DNA of 64,000 bases, from NCBI RefSeq assembly GCF_014779555.2, contig NZ_CP094357.1, positions 6,014,001 to 6,078,000 on the forward strand, in the 5' to 3' direction. Both the position numbers and the translations under genes were made by a program. This stretch comes from Lysobacter capsici. Its GTDB lineage: Bacteria; Pseudomonadota; Gammaproteobacteria; Xanthomonadales; Xanthomonadaceae. The notes under the pieces were generated by a model that was not told the origin of the DNA, ran no database searches, and was given only the letters and a program-made list of their open reading frames with translations. Shown here one piece after another: positions 34,751-42,543 of the stretch (position 1 is the first letter of the stretch; every line of letters starts with the position of its first letter).

Positions 34751-34964
34751 GCGGGTCACTTTCTTTTGTCTAAAGCAACAAAAGAAAGGTAACCAAAGAA
34801 AAATGCTTTTTTTTGAATCAAATGCCCGCAAGATCGTTGCCGACGCGGGCACGCGCCACACGGGACATCCTTGTCCCGGTGGCGCGCGGCGCACATCCAT
34901 GTGCGCCGCCCTTCGGGTGTGCTGTTGCTAACGCGAGTTACAAGCCTCGCAGCGCTTGGGGAAC
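34751..34964 (+). repeat. Intergenic repeat element, copy B
   Basis: A 214 bp copy matching copy C (62822-63035) at about nine in ten positions without net length change. It contains a perfect 11 bp hairpin (CTTTCTTTTGT / ACAAAAGAAAG, 34759-34788), a second long hairpin around 34850-34885 (GGGACA / TGTCCC extended by GCGCCAC / GTGGCGC) and a third, GGCGCACAT / ATGTGCGCC (34888-34907). It ends 14 bp past the stop of the minus-strand gene at 34978, so it would be read as that gene's 3' untranslated region. Confidence 0.8.
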
Positions 34965-34977
34965 ACCTGATTTTTGG

Positions 34978-35898
34978 CTAAAGCACAAGCGAAGCATTGA
35001 ATAATGTGCCGGGCATGCTGCGATCGTCTCCATCGGTCGCCAGCAGCAAGCGGATGGTGCCCGCCTCCATCTGCGCATCGATTCCCTCGATCTTCTGCAG
35101 CGGACTCACCGGCTCGACACGCTCAACTCGCCCATCACTATCGACAATCCCTATCGCCGCGCCGACGCAAGGACCATCGTGATAGGTATCGTCGACATTC
35201 TCCGCGACCGCGCTGAACACGATCCGGCCATCGGCCAACACCGACCCATCGGTGAAACCCAATGGAACGCCATCGACCCGGCCCAGATCGACGCTGACGA
35301 TGCGCGCGGGCAACTCGGGCAAACGCGGGTCGTCGGAGCCGCCCAGCGCATCCAGCACCTCGGCCAGCGGGTAGCCGATCAATGCGTTTTCCGGATGACC
35401 GCCGCTGGCGCGTTGCAACAGCACCAGTTCCTGGCCGCGCACCACCGCGCCTTCGATGTTCAAACCGGGAAAACGCGCCTGCAACGCCGCGTACGGCGCG
35501 GACAGATCGACCGGACGCGGCGGGCCGCGCAATGCGCCCGATGCGTCCAGACCCAGCAGCACACCGGTGCGTCGGTTCGACTTGGAACCCGAAGCCAGCG
35601 CCAACAAGGCGCCATGCGGGTGGCCGGCGAACGGCGGCAGACGGACCAGCGCTTCGAGGTCGGGCTTGAGCGCCTTGCGCGCGGCCGCATCGTCGGGCAA
35701 CTCGCCCGGGAAGATCCGCGTCCAGCCCGCATCGTGGCGTCCCGCCAGACCGAAGACACCCAAGTGCAGTTCGTCGTCGGCGATCGCGTACAGGACATCG
35801 CCGACGACCACGATGCCGCTGGCCGCGCTCAGCCGATCGGGCAGGGCGGCTTGCGCGGCGGAAAACTTCAGCGGACGCAGCGGACGCAGATCGATCAT
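34978..35898 (-). CDS. DUF6929-like predicted beta-propeller protein
   Basis: A 306-residue protein with no signal peptide. Sequence features such as 'AASGIVVVGDVLYAIADDELHLGVF', 'LEALVRLPPFAGHPHGALLALASGSKSNRRTGVLL' and 'LNIEGAVVRGQELVLLQRASG' are typical of the DUF6929 / esterase-like propeller group, in which repeated short strands surround a central channel. No catalytic triad is visible. It lies upstream of repeat copy B and downstream, 10 bp, of the NTF2-like gene on the same strand, so these two may be co-transcribed. Name given with moderate confidence; function unknown. Confidence 0.65.
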   Translation of the reverse strand: MIDLRPLRPLKFSAAQAALPDRLSAASGIVVVGDVLYAIADDELHLGVFGLAGRHDAGWTRIFPGELPDDAAARKALKPDLEALVRLPPFAGHPHGALLALASGSKSNRRTGVLLGLDASGALRGPPRPVDLSAPYAALQARFPGLNIEGAVVRGQELVLLQRASGGHPENALIGYPLAEVLDALGGSDDPRLPELPARIVSVDLGRVDGVPLGFTDGSVLADGRIVFSAVAENVDDTYHDGPCVGAAIGIVDSDGRVERVEPVSPLQKIEGIDAQMEAGTIRLLLATDGDDRSMPGTLFNASLVL

Positions 35899-35908
35899 GG
35901 CGTTCGCG

Positions 35909-36349
35909 TCACCGGCGCTTGGGTTTGCTGTGCCACAGCGCGTTGACGATGATCCATTTGCCGTCGAACCGGCCCATATGGAAATAGTCGACGAACCACG
36001 GCGTTTCCAGGCGCACCGATGCGGCCTCGTCGGTCACGTCGAGGACCCGGCAAGTCCGGTTCCATTGATCTTTCGGGGTCTTCAGCGCGCCCTGCCTGGT
36101 CAGTTCGACCAGTTCTTCCTTCGACATGCGGCGCAGGCCCAGCCGTTCGTATGGCGTGTCGCCGATCACCGCGCGCTTGGCCAGGTCCGGATGCAGTGCG
36201 CGCGCGACCCGCTGCGGGTTCGCTTCGAGCTGACCGTCCACGTAATCGAAGCAGGTCGCTTCGATCGCGGCGATCGTGGCCGGGTCGGCGACGGGTGCGG
36301 CGGGCGCCGCCGCGGATGCGGCCGCAAGAACCAGCGAAAACGCCAACAT
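35909..36349 (-). CDS. Exported NTF2-like (lumazine-binding-type) protein
   Basis: A 146-residue protein with an N-terminal hydrophobic segment of a signal peptide ('LAFSLVLAAASAAAPAAP'). The mature part is of the NTF2-like 'putative lumazine-binding' group: 'CFDYVDGQLEANPQRVARALHPDLAKRAV', 'MSKEELVELTR' and 'VRLETPWFVDYFHMGRFDGKWIIVNALWHSKP' are the family's hallmarks. ATG 36349 has a GGAGG six to seven bases upstream; the in-frame ATG at 36361 has none. It precedes the propeller gene by 10 bp on the same strand. Confidence 0.8.
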   Translation of the reverse strand: MLAFSLVLAAASAAAPAAPVADPATIAAIEATCFDYVDGQLEANPQRVARALHPDLAKRAVIGDTPYERLGLRRMSKEELVELTRQGALKTPKDQWNRTCRVLDVTDEAASVRLETPWFVDYFHMGRFDGKWIIVNALWHSKPKRR

Positions 36350-36607
36350 CGTGACCTCCATGGGTCGAAACGAAACAGTGTGGGTGCGGTCGTGAACTGC
36401 ATGCAATCGCGCAATCGCACCACGGACCATGCGTGCGCCACGCATCGAGGCGTACGCGCCGGCGATCATCGGCGCTGCAAACCTCGCCGCACAAGTGCCG
36501 CGGTCCACGCGCGATATTCGGACGACTGCCGAAGCATCTGCGTCATCGCCGCCAACGCGCCGGGACATCCGCATGCGCGAGGTCCCGGCACGCCGACGGC
36601 GCAACGC

Positions 36608-37147
36608 TCATCGCGATCCGGCGCCGCCATGCTGGGCGAATGGCCGCGCGCTCCCGTCCATGGCGATCAACTCCACCGTGTACGGCTCCACCCGGCCGTC
36701 GGGCATTTCCATGCCCGGCGATCCGGCCGGCATGCCGGGCAGCGTCAGGCCGCGCGCCTGCGGACGCTCGGCGAGCAGGCGCTTGATGTCCTCGACCGGA
36801 ACATGGCCTTCGATCACGTAGCCGTCGATCTGAGCGGTGTGGCACGAGCCCTTGCCGAACGGAATCCCGAGCCGCTCTTTGATCGGGTGGATGTTGTCCT
36901 GATCGCGGACCTCGACCGGAAACCCCGCCTGGCGCAGGTGATCGACCCACAGGCCGCAGCAGCCGCAGGTCGGACTCTTGTGCACCAGCACGCGCGGCCA
37001 GGTGTCGGCGACCGCCGACTGCTGAGCCGATGCCGTTGCCGGGACCGGCGTCGCCGCGAGCGCGGTCTCGGGCGGGCGGGCGCAGGCGCTCAAGGCCAAC
37101 CCGGTTGCCAGCAACAGCGAGCGTCCCGCCGCATGGCTTATTCGCAT
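36608..37147 (-). CDS. DUF411 metal-binding lipoprotein
   Basis: A 179-residue protein. The N-terminus has a lipobox ('LALSAC', Cys ~22), so it is a lipoprotein. The DUF411 domain follows: 'VHKSPTCGCCGLWVDHLRQAGFPVEV', with a CxCC cluster, and 'IPFGKGSCHTAQIDGYVIEGHVPVEDIKRLL', with a Cys-His pair. DUF411 proteins accompany copper-resistance genes and probably bind Cu(I) in the periplasm. It follows the cytochrome c gene by 51 bp in the same orientation, together with CopL, suggesting a copper-responsive unit. Confidence 0.9.
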   Translation of the reverse strand: MRISHAAGRSLLLATGLALSACARPPETALAATPVPATASAQQSAVADTWPRVLVHKSPTCGCCGLWVDHLRQAGFPVEVRDQDNIHPIKERLGIPFGKGSCHTAQIDGYVIEGHVPVEDIKRLLAERPQARGLTLPGMPAGSPGMEMPDGRVEPYTVELIAMDGSARPFAQHGGAGSR

Positions 37148-37198
37148 GTCCGTTCTCCTTGGTGCTGGTTCGCAATAACCGATGGAGTGGGTGAAAGA

Positions 37199-38029
37199 TC
37201 AATGTTGATGCTCATGACTGTCTTCCGTTGTCGAGGATGGTTTGGCTGGTGTCGCCGGCTGGGCCATGTCCGCGTGGGTGTCGGCGGCCGGCCGGTTCTG
37301 CGAGGACGTCGATTGGCGCGGCGTGGCCGCCGATGCATGGGCATGCGGCTTGCCGTCGGCGTGGGTGTGCGGCGTAGCGCTGCGCGCCGGCGACGGATCG
37401 GACGCGTCGCTCATCGCGTCGTGGCCGGCGTGGTCCCGCGGCATGACGCCATCGTGGTCCATCGCTTCGGCCGCATGCGCATGCCCGCCGGTCTCGCCGC
37501 CGCCGTGCGAATGGCCGCCGCTGGCGGCGACCAAGGCCTCGTACTTCGGCCGGTCGAGTTTGGGCAGCTGTTGAAGAAATGCCGCCAGATTCCAGATGTA
37601 GTCGTCGCCCATGCTCCCGCCCCAGGCCGGCATGCCGCTGGCCTTGATGCCGTGCTTGATCACCCAGAACGCCTCACCGGCGGATACGGTTTTCCGAGTG
37701 AGGTCCGGCGGCGCCGGATACAGGCCCTTGCTCAGTTCGGTCGGCTCCATGCCCGGCGCGAGGTGGCAGCCCATGCACATCGCGGCGTAGTTGCCCGCGC
37801 CCTGACGGATACGCGCCTCGTCGCCGAGATCGGCCGGCACCCGCAAGGCGTCGGCGCGCACGGCGATGGAGCGGACGCGAGCGGTTTCCAGCAACGCGTA
37901 CACCGCGCGCGTGTGCGGTTCGTCGGCGGCGACGTTGTAGGCGCCGCTGTAGACGGCGATCGCGCCGACCAGGCTGATGAAACCCGCCGCAACGGCGACG
38001 GAAAGGATGGATCGCGCAGCGACGTTCAT
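37199..38029 (-). CDS. Membrane-anchored c-type cytochrome with His-rich tail
   Basis: A 276-residue protein. Residues 8-30 form a signal anchor. One heme-binding motif CxxCH is present as 'CMGCHLAPG', and the axial Met is likely in 'ASGMPAWGG'. This is the small cytochrome c domain seen downstream of copper-resistance genes. The C-terminal ~110 residues are low-complexity and rich in His, Asp, Gly and Ser ('SGGHSHGGGETGGHAHAAEAMDHDG' region), a likely metal-buffering tail. It lies between CopL and the DUF411 gene on the same strand. Confidence 0.88.
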   Translation of the reverse strand: MNVAARSILSVAVAAGFISLVGAIAVYSGAYNVAADEPHTRAVYALLETARVRSIAVRADALRVPADLGDEARIRQGAGNYAAMCMGCHLAPGMEPTELSKGLYPAPPDLTRKTVSAGEAFWVIKHGIKASGMPAWGGSMGDDYIWNLAAFLQQLPKLDRPKYEALVAASGGHSHGGGETGGHAHAAEAMDHDGVMPRDHAGHDAMSDASDPSPARSATPHTHADGKPHAHASAATPRQSTSSQNRPAADTHADMAQPATPAKPSSTTEDSHEHQH

Positions 38030-38302
38030 GGCGCCTCCTTGCGATCAGCTGCAGAACCAAAACCGGAATAGCTATCGGACCTGCCGCGACCTGGCGGAAC
38101 CCACCGGGACCTAGAGCGAAGGGCTTGCGCGAAGCGGTACGCCTGATGCGGCGCACAGACGCGGCCGCCCAAAGAATCGAATGACATGGGAACTCCACAT
38201 GCGTCGAGAGATGTCCGTTGAACACGGACACGACCGCCGCGACCGCCGCGCGACAGGCGGGGCGGACACGGCGACACAGGCGCGCGAGGCGCCGATGCAT
38301 GC

Positions 38303-38752
38303 TCAGGCGATGGGAGGTCGGATCAAATGCGGCAAGGCCGGCGCGGGGTACGCGAGCGCCAAGTCCCCGGCCGCGCGATCGCGCGCGGCCAGCAACGGCG
38401 CCTGAGGCACCATGGGAATCAGCGACGCGCACACCTGCGGGCAGGCGCAGCGACATGCCGAGGATTTGCAGCAGTCCGGCGCGGCGGGGTCGCAAGGTTC
38501 TGGCGCCGCGGCGGGCGCATCGGCGTGGTCCGCGTCGTGCTGACTCGCCGTCATCGCCAAGGCATGGCCGGCGCAATGCGATCCCGCGGCCTTGTCCGCC
38601 GCGCCGATCGCCCGCTCGCTCCACGGCATCGCCATGTTCACGGACATTTGCACCGACGCGTGCGCCGACCCGATCCCGTTCAAGACCAGGATCAGGCTCA
38701 GCAGAACGCGCAGCAGCACGGTCGATACGGACATCGCCGCACGATAACGCAT
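38303..38752 (-). CDS. copL: CopL-family metal-binding regulatory protein
   Basis: A 149-residue protein with a signal/anchor segment ('VLLRVLLSLILVLNGIGSAHAS') followed by a His-rich and then Cys-rich part ('CDPAAPDCCKSSACRCACPQVC') and a conserved end, 'LPHLIRPPIA'. CopL of Xanthomonas is needed for copper-dependent expression of copAB. Here the next genes on the strand are cytochrome c and DUF411, and copA/copB are not present. A paralogue is at 54113-54544, ending 'RLFRPPIA'. ATG 38752 or 38734 may be the start. Confidence 0.82.
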   Translation of the reverse strand: MRYRAAMSVSTVLLRVLLSLILVLNGIGSAHASVQMSVNMAMPWSERAIGAADKAAGSHCAGHALAMTASQHDADHADAPAAAPEPCDPAAPDCCKSSACRCACPQVCASLIPMVPQAPLLAARDRAAGDLALAYPAPALPHLIRPPIA

Positions 38753-38841
38753 CGCGAAGCGCGCGGCATGTTTACCGGCGTGGGAAGGTTGTCGCGCACG
38801 GCCTCGCGCTGTCGCGATACCGACCGCGCCTTCGCGCCGCT

Positions 38842-39528
38842 TCAACGATACGGCGGCGGCGTCTTCTGTCCGAAAAACACCGGCCAGTGAAGCACCGAGG
38901 CGACCGGTTCGCCGTCGAGCACGGCGGGCCGATAGGTCCATTGCAGCGCCGCGAACACGGCCGCGGTGTCGACATCGTCATGCCCGCTGGACTCGCCGAC
39001 CTTGAGGTTTTTCCTGCCGCCGTCGCGATCGATCTGGATCAGCAGCACGACCTTACCGCGCAGCTTGTCGTCCTTGACCGAGGCGGGCCACTTCGGCGGA
39101 TTCGCCTTCATCGAGGCGCTGTCGGGCCGGGCCTCGACATCGACTTCGACCGAGGCCCAGCAGCCCTCGTACACCGGAAAATCCACGGGTATGCGCAACC
39201 TTCCCGCCGCGGACTGGCCGCCTTCCATGGCCGGGTTGTAACGCCAATGCTTCGCCGCCTCCAGCGCCGCCTCGTCGAAATAGGCCTGGCCACCGGATCG
39301 TTCGACCGTCGCCTTGCTGAACTCGCCGTTCTTGTCGACGTCCACCAGCACGATCACCGTGCCGCCCACGCAGGCCTCGATCGCTTGCGACGGATATTTG
39401 GCTGGATTGAGCCTGCGCGAGGAAATATCGACGCTGGCACCGATATCCGATGCGTGCTCGGCGGCGACGGGCGCCGCGGCGAATATCGCGACCGCGCCGA
39501 GCACGAGCGAAGCAACGGCTTGTTTCAT
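38842..39528 (-). CDS. Periplasmic protein with two TonB C-terminal domains
   Basis: A 228-residue protein with a Sec signal peptide cleaved near 'PVAAEH'. Residues ~35-115 and ~130-222 each resemble the TonB C-terminal fold ('ACVGGTVIVLVDVDKNGEFSKATVERSGGQAYFDEAALEAAKHWRYNPA' and 'LRGKVVLLIQIDRDGGRKNLKVGESSGHDDVDTAAVFAALQWTYRPAV'). A normal TonB has an N-terminal anchor and a Pro-rich linker; both are missing, so this is a soluble tandem. ATG 39528 is favoured because an AAGGG lies eight bases upstream. It is followed by copL in the same direction, 89 bp away. Confidence 0.82.
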   Translation of the reverse strand: MKQAVASLVLGAVAIFAAAPVAAEHASDIGASVDISSRRLNPAKYPSQAIEACVGGTVIVLVDVDKNGEFSKATVERSGGQAYFDEAALEAAKHWRYNPAMEGGQSAAGRLRIPVDFPVYEGCWASVEVDVEARPDSASMKANPPKWPASVKDDKLRGKVVLLIQIDRDGGRKNLKVGESSGHDDVDTAAVFAALQWTYRPAVLDGEPVASVLHWPVFFGQKTPPPYR

Positions 39529-39534
39529 GAGCAT

Positions 39535-39898
39535 CCCTTCATCGAGCCGCGGCCCGTCTCGGGCCCGGTGTTGGTGGTGTGGACGAAGGCTAGCACGCGC
39601 GCCGCGACGCCCAGGCCGGCGTTCGATGGCGCGAACGAGGGCGACACGCCGAGCCGCCCTGGAGCGCGCCGGCACGCTGCGCGCGATCACCCACAAGGCG
39701 GCCGCGCCTACGACGATCCAGACGCGAGACCGCGAACCTCAATCCGGACTTCGTAACGGCTCCCGGCCGCGTCCCTCACGCCGCGCTTCCGCCATGGAGT
39801 CGGCGCGAGTGAGCGCGCCGCGAAGCCGAACTGCCATGAAACTGAAACACAAGCGGCGCCCAATGTCCGTCATTGCGCACTCACTCGTATTCGGTTCG
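39535..39898. other. Intergenic region upstream of the TelA-type operon
   Basis: The 364 bp between the divergent tandem TonB_C gene and the small RHH-like gene holds no supported gene unless that small gene starts at ATG 39836. I see no obvious terminator or repeat. The promoter of the operon should lie in its right half, but no good -35/-10 pair could be picked by eye. Confidence 0.4.
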
Positions 39899-40120
39899 AT
39901 GCCGAAAGCCGCCAACCGCACCGTGGTCACCACCTTCCGCACCCAGCCGGGCGTCCGCGAGGCGCTGGAGATCGCGGCGGGCATGGAGAACCGCAGCATG
40001 TCGAACCTGATGGAGCGGCTGGCGATCGAACACTGCCGCAGCAAGGGGATTGCGATCGCCGGACTGGAAGCCGACGACGACACCCGCGGCCACCGCGGCC
40101 CATCCGGTCAAACGGGCTGA
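39899..40120 (+). CDS. Small ribbon-helix-helix-like protein
   Basis: A 73-residue protein: a short basic strand ('NRTVVTTFRTQPGVREALEIAAGMENRSMSNLMERLAIEHCRSKGI' region) followed by a long helix, turn and second helix, the layout of ribbon-helix-helix DNA-binding proteins. It ends 29 bp upstream of the next gene, so it may be the first gene of the TelA operon and its regulator. Starts at 39836, 39863 or 39899 are all possible and none has a good ribosome binding site; I chose 39899, directly before the strand. Fold assignment is by eye. Confidence 0.55.
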   Translation: MPKAANRTVVTTFRTQPGVREALEIAAGMENRSMSNLMERLAIEHCRSKGIAIAGLEADDDTRGHRGPSGQTG

Positions 40121-40149
40121 TCCGCAATCGACACACAGGGGACGTGCTG

Positions 40150-41277
40150 ATGAAGAAATTCCTGGGACCCGGTCTGGCCCTCCTGCTTCTGCTGGGGGTG
40201 GCCGCCGGGATCGTGTTTTCGGCCAAGGACAAGCGCGCCGGCGACCAAGCGGCGCGGCAGGCCGCCGCCAGCGATGCCGCGGCCGCGCGCCAGATCACCG
40301 TGCGGGTGCTGACCGGCTCGGAGAAACTGGACTTCCTGCGCGACCCCGAACTGACCCGCATCCTCGCCGGCGAAGGCATCGCGCTGGACGTGCAGAAGGC
40401 CGGCTCGCGCGAGATCGCGACCCGCCCGGACCTCAAGCAATTCGACGTCGCCTACCCGGCCGGCGCCGCCGCGGCCAAGAAGATCGCCGCGGTCACCGGC
40501 TCGCGCCGCGTGTTCAACAGCTTCTACACGCCGATGGCGGTGGCCAGCTGGAAGCAGCTGCTGCCGACATTGGAAGGCAACGGCATCGTCCACCAGCAGG
40601 GCGGCACCTATTTCATCGTCGACATGCGCAAGCTGGTCGAGCTGATGGAAAAGGGCGCGCGCTGGAAGGAACTGCAGCCCAATCCCAACTACGCGGTCAG
40701 CAAGTCGGTGTTGATCACCAGCACCGACGTGCGCACCAGCAACTCGGCGGCGATGTACCTCGCGCTGGCGAGTTATCTGGCCAACGGCGACAACGTGGTC
40801 GATACCGAAACCGTCGCCGACGGTGTCGCCGATCGCCTGGTCCATCTGTTCGCCAAGCAGGGCTATCAGGAAGCCAGCTCGTCCGGTCCGTTCGAGGACT
40901 ACGTGACCATGAAGCTCGGCAAGAGCCCGCTGGTGATGATCTACGAGCAGCAGTTCCTCGAATACGCCTTCAAGCACCCCGCCGTGGACCCGAACATGGT
41001 CCTGCTGTACCCGCAGCCGACCATCCTGACCAAGCACACCATCGTCGCGATCAGCGACAAGGGCGAGCGCTTCGCGCAGGTGTTCGAACGCGATCCGCGC
41101 ATCCAGGCGATCGCGCACCGCTATGGCCTGCGCGGCACCGACAACGCCGCGCTGTTCGCTCAGGCCAAGGCGCGCAAGCTCGAGGTGCCGCAGACCCTGG
41201 TCGACGTGGTCGATCCGCCGACCTACGACCTGCTCGAACGCATGATCTCCCGCATCGAATCCACTCTCGGACACTGA
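40150..41277 (+). CDS. Membrane-anchored binding-protein-like protein of the TelA operon
   Basis: A 375-residue protein with an N-terminal membrane anchor ('KKFLGPGLALLLLLGVAAGIVFSA') and no lipobox or clear cleavage site. The rest resembles a type 2 periplasmic substrate-binding protein: 'ITVRVLTGSEKLDFLRDPELTRIL' opening, 'DVAYPAGAAAAKKIA', 'VSKSVLITSTDVRTSNSAAMYLALASYLA' and 'SPLVMIYEQQFLEYAF'. It shares its opening pattern with the binding domain of the third gene. ATG 40150 has an AGGGGA seven bases upstream; a GTG at 40144 also exists. It lies 4 bp before telA. Ligand unknown. Confidence 0.78.
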   Translation: MKKFLGPGLALLLLLGVAAGIVFSAKDKRAGDQAARQAAASDAAAARQITVRVLTGSEKLDFLRDPELTRILAGEGIALDVQKAGSREIATRPDLKQFDVAYPAGAAAAKKIAAVTGSRRVFNSFYTPMAVASWKQLLPTLEGNGIVHQQGGTYFIVDMRKLVELMEKGARWKELQPNPNYAVSKSVLITSTDVRTSNSAAMYLALASYLANGDNVVDTETVADGVADRLVHLFAKQGYQEASSSGPFEDYVTMKLGKSPLVMIYEQQFLEYAFKHPAVDPNMVLLYPQPTILTKHTIVAISDKGERFAQVFERDPRIQAIAHRYGLRGTDNAALFAQAKARKLEVPQTLVDVVDPPTYDLLERMISRIESTLGH

Positions 41278-41281
41278 TCCC

Positions 41282-42496
41282 ATGACCATGCAGACTTCGT
41301 CGCAGCCGGCCGCAGAAACCTCGGTGCTGACCCTGGACATGCCCGAACCGGCCGCGATCGTGCGCGAGCCCGATCAGGCCAGCGCGATGATCCCGTTCAA
41401 GGACGAACTGCGCACGCAGCTGTTGTCGCAGGCCGACGGCTTCATCCAGGACCTGCTGACCCTCGACCCGCATTCGGAGGATTTCCGCAGCCGCGTCGAC
41501 AGCGCGTTCCGCCTGGGCCGCAAGGAAATCGGCGACAGCACCTTGCTGACCAACAAGTTCCTCGACAAGAGTTTCGTCAAGGACGCCGACAGCCCGGCGT
41601 TCAAGGTGATGAGCGAGATGCGCATGCTGTTCGAGGACCTCAACCCCTCGAAGGAAGGCGACCTGCTCGGCGTGCACAAGCTGCTCGGCCTGATCCCGTT
41701 CGGCAACAAGCTGCGCGCCTATCTGCTGCGCTTCGATGCCGCCGGCGATTCGATCCGCAAGACCATCGACCATCTATACGGCGTGCAGGACGAACTCGCG
41801 CGCGACGATCAGGCGCTGTACGCGACCATGCAGAAACTGCTGGAGGCGCTGACCCGACTCAAGGCCGCCGATATGTTCGCCAACGAACTCGACGCCAAGC
41901 TGTCGGCCGCGATCGACGGCCTCAAGGCCACCGATCCCGCGCGCGCCAAGGCGGTCGAACAGGAAGTGCTGTTCTACGTGCGCCAGGCGAGCCAGGACAT
42001 CAAGACCCAGATCCTGGTCTGCATCAACGGCTACAAGATGCTCGAAGGCCTGCGCAAGACCGGGCGCGAGTTGCGCAACGGCTGCGACCGCATGGCCACC
42101 ATCGGCATGTCCAGCCTGTCGATCGCGGTAACCCTGGCGCGCGCGCAGGGCTACCAGATCAAGGTGATGGATGCATTGGCGTCGAGTTCGAAAGCCATCG
42201 AAGGCTTGATTGCCTCGACCTCGACTCAGTTCGGCCAGCACGTCGACCGCGTCGCCGAGTTCCAGAGCAATCCGCTGATCGGCGTGCAGGCGCTGCAGAC
42301 CGCGTTCGACACCACCTTCGCCGCGCTCGACCGCATGGACGAGTTCCGCGGCAAGGCGATCCAGACCATGGGCGTGAACATCGGCAACCTCAAGACCCTG
42401 ATCGACAAGGGCGAGGCGCGCATGAACCGCGAAGGCACCGCGATCGCGGCGATGCAGCACGCGACCGCCGCGCCGGCCGGTCCGGTCGCGCTCTGA
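41282..42496 (+). CDS. telA: TelA-family toxic-anion resistance protein
   Basis: A 404-residue soluble, largely helical protein of the TelA (toxic anion resistance; KlaA/YaaN) family. Typical parts are 'LLTNKFLDKSFVKDADSPAFKVMSEMRMLFEDLNPSKEGDLLG', 'IPFGNKLRAYLLRFDAAGDSIRKTIDHLYGVQDELARDDQALYATMQ' and the C-terminal helices 'SSSKAIEGLIASTSTQFGQHVDRVAEFQSNP'. Members confer tellurite or other anion or peptide tolerance, by a mechanism not settled. It starts 4 bp after the preceding gene and is followed 47 bp later by the VWA fusion. In Bacillus the homologue pairs with xpaC, as here with the fourth gene. Confidence 0.9.
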   Translation: MTMQTSSQPAAETSVLTLDMPEPAAIVREPDQASAMIPFKDELRTQLLSQADGFIQDLLTLDPHSEDFRSRVDSAFRLGRKEIGDSTLLTNKFLDKSFVKDADSPAFKVMSEMRMLFEDLNPSKEGDLLGVHKLLGLIPFGNKLRAYLLRFDAAGDSIRKTIDHLYGVQDELARDDQALYATMQKLLEALTRLKAADMFANELDAKLSAAIDGLKATDPARAKAVEQEVLFYVRQASQDIKTQILVCINGYKMLEGLRKTGRELRNGCDRMATIGMSSLSIAVTLARAQGYQIKVMDALASSSKAIEGLIASTSTQFGQHVDRVAEFQSNPLIGVQALQTAFDTTFAALDRMDEFRGKAIQTMGVNIGNLKTLIDKGEARMNREGTAIAAMQHATAAPAGPVAL

Positions 42497-42543
42497 CCTT
42501 GCCCGCGACTTCGCCAGGACCCGCCTTGTCAGGAACGACCGCC

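Noticed and set aside
34481-34792. Open frame of 103 codons within repeat copy A and the centre of the element
   Set aside because: It is made of the repeat itself; similar frames arise in every copy and the translation has no domain, hydropathy pattern or ribosome binding site.
34691-34900. Minus-strand frame of 69 codons inside repeat copy B
   Set aside because: Its first residues equal those of the frame in copy A because both read the same hairpin arms; this is repeat sequence, not a gene.
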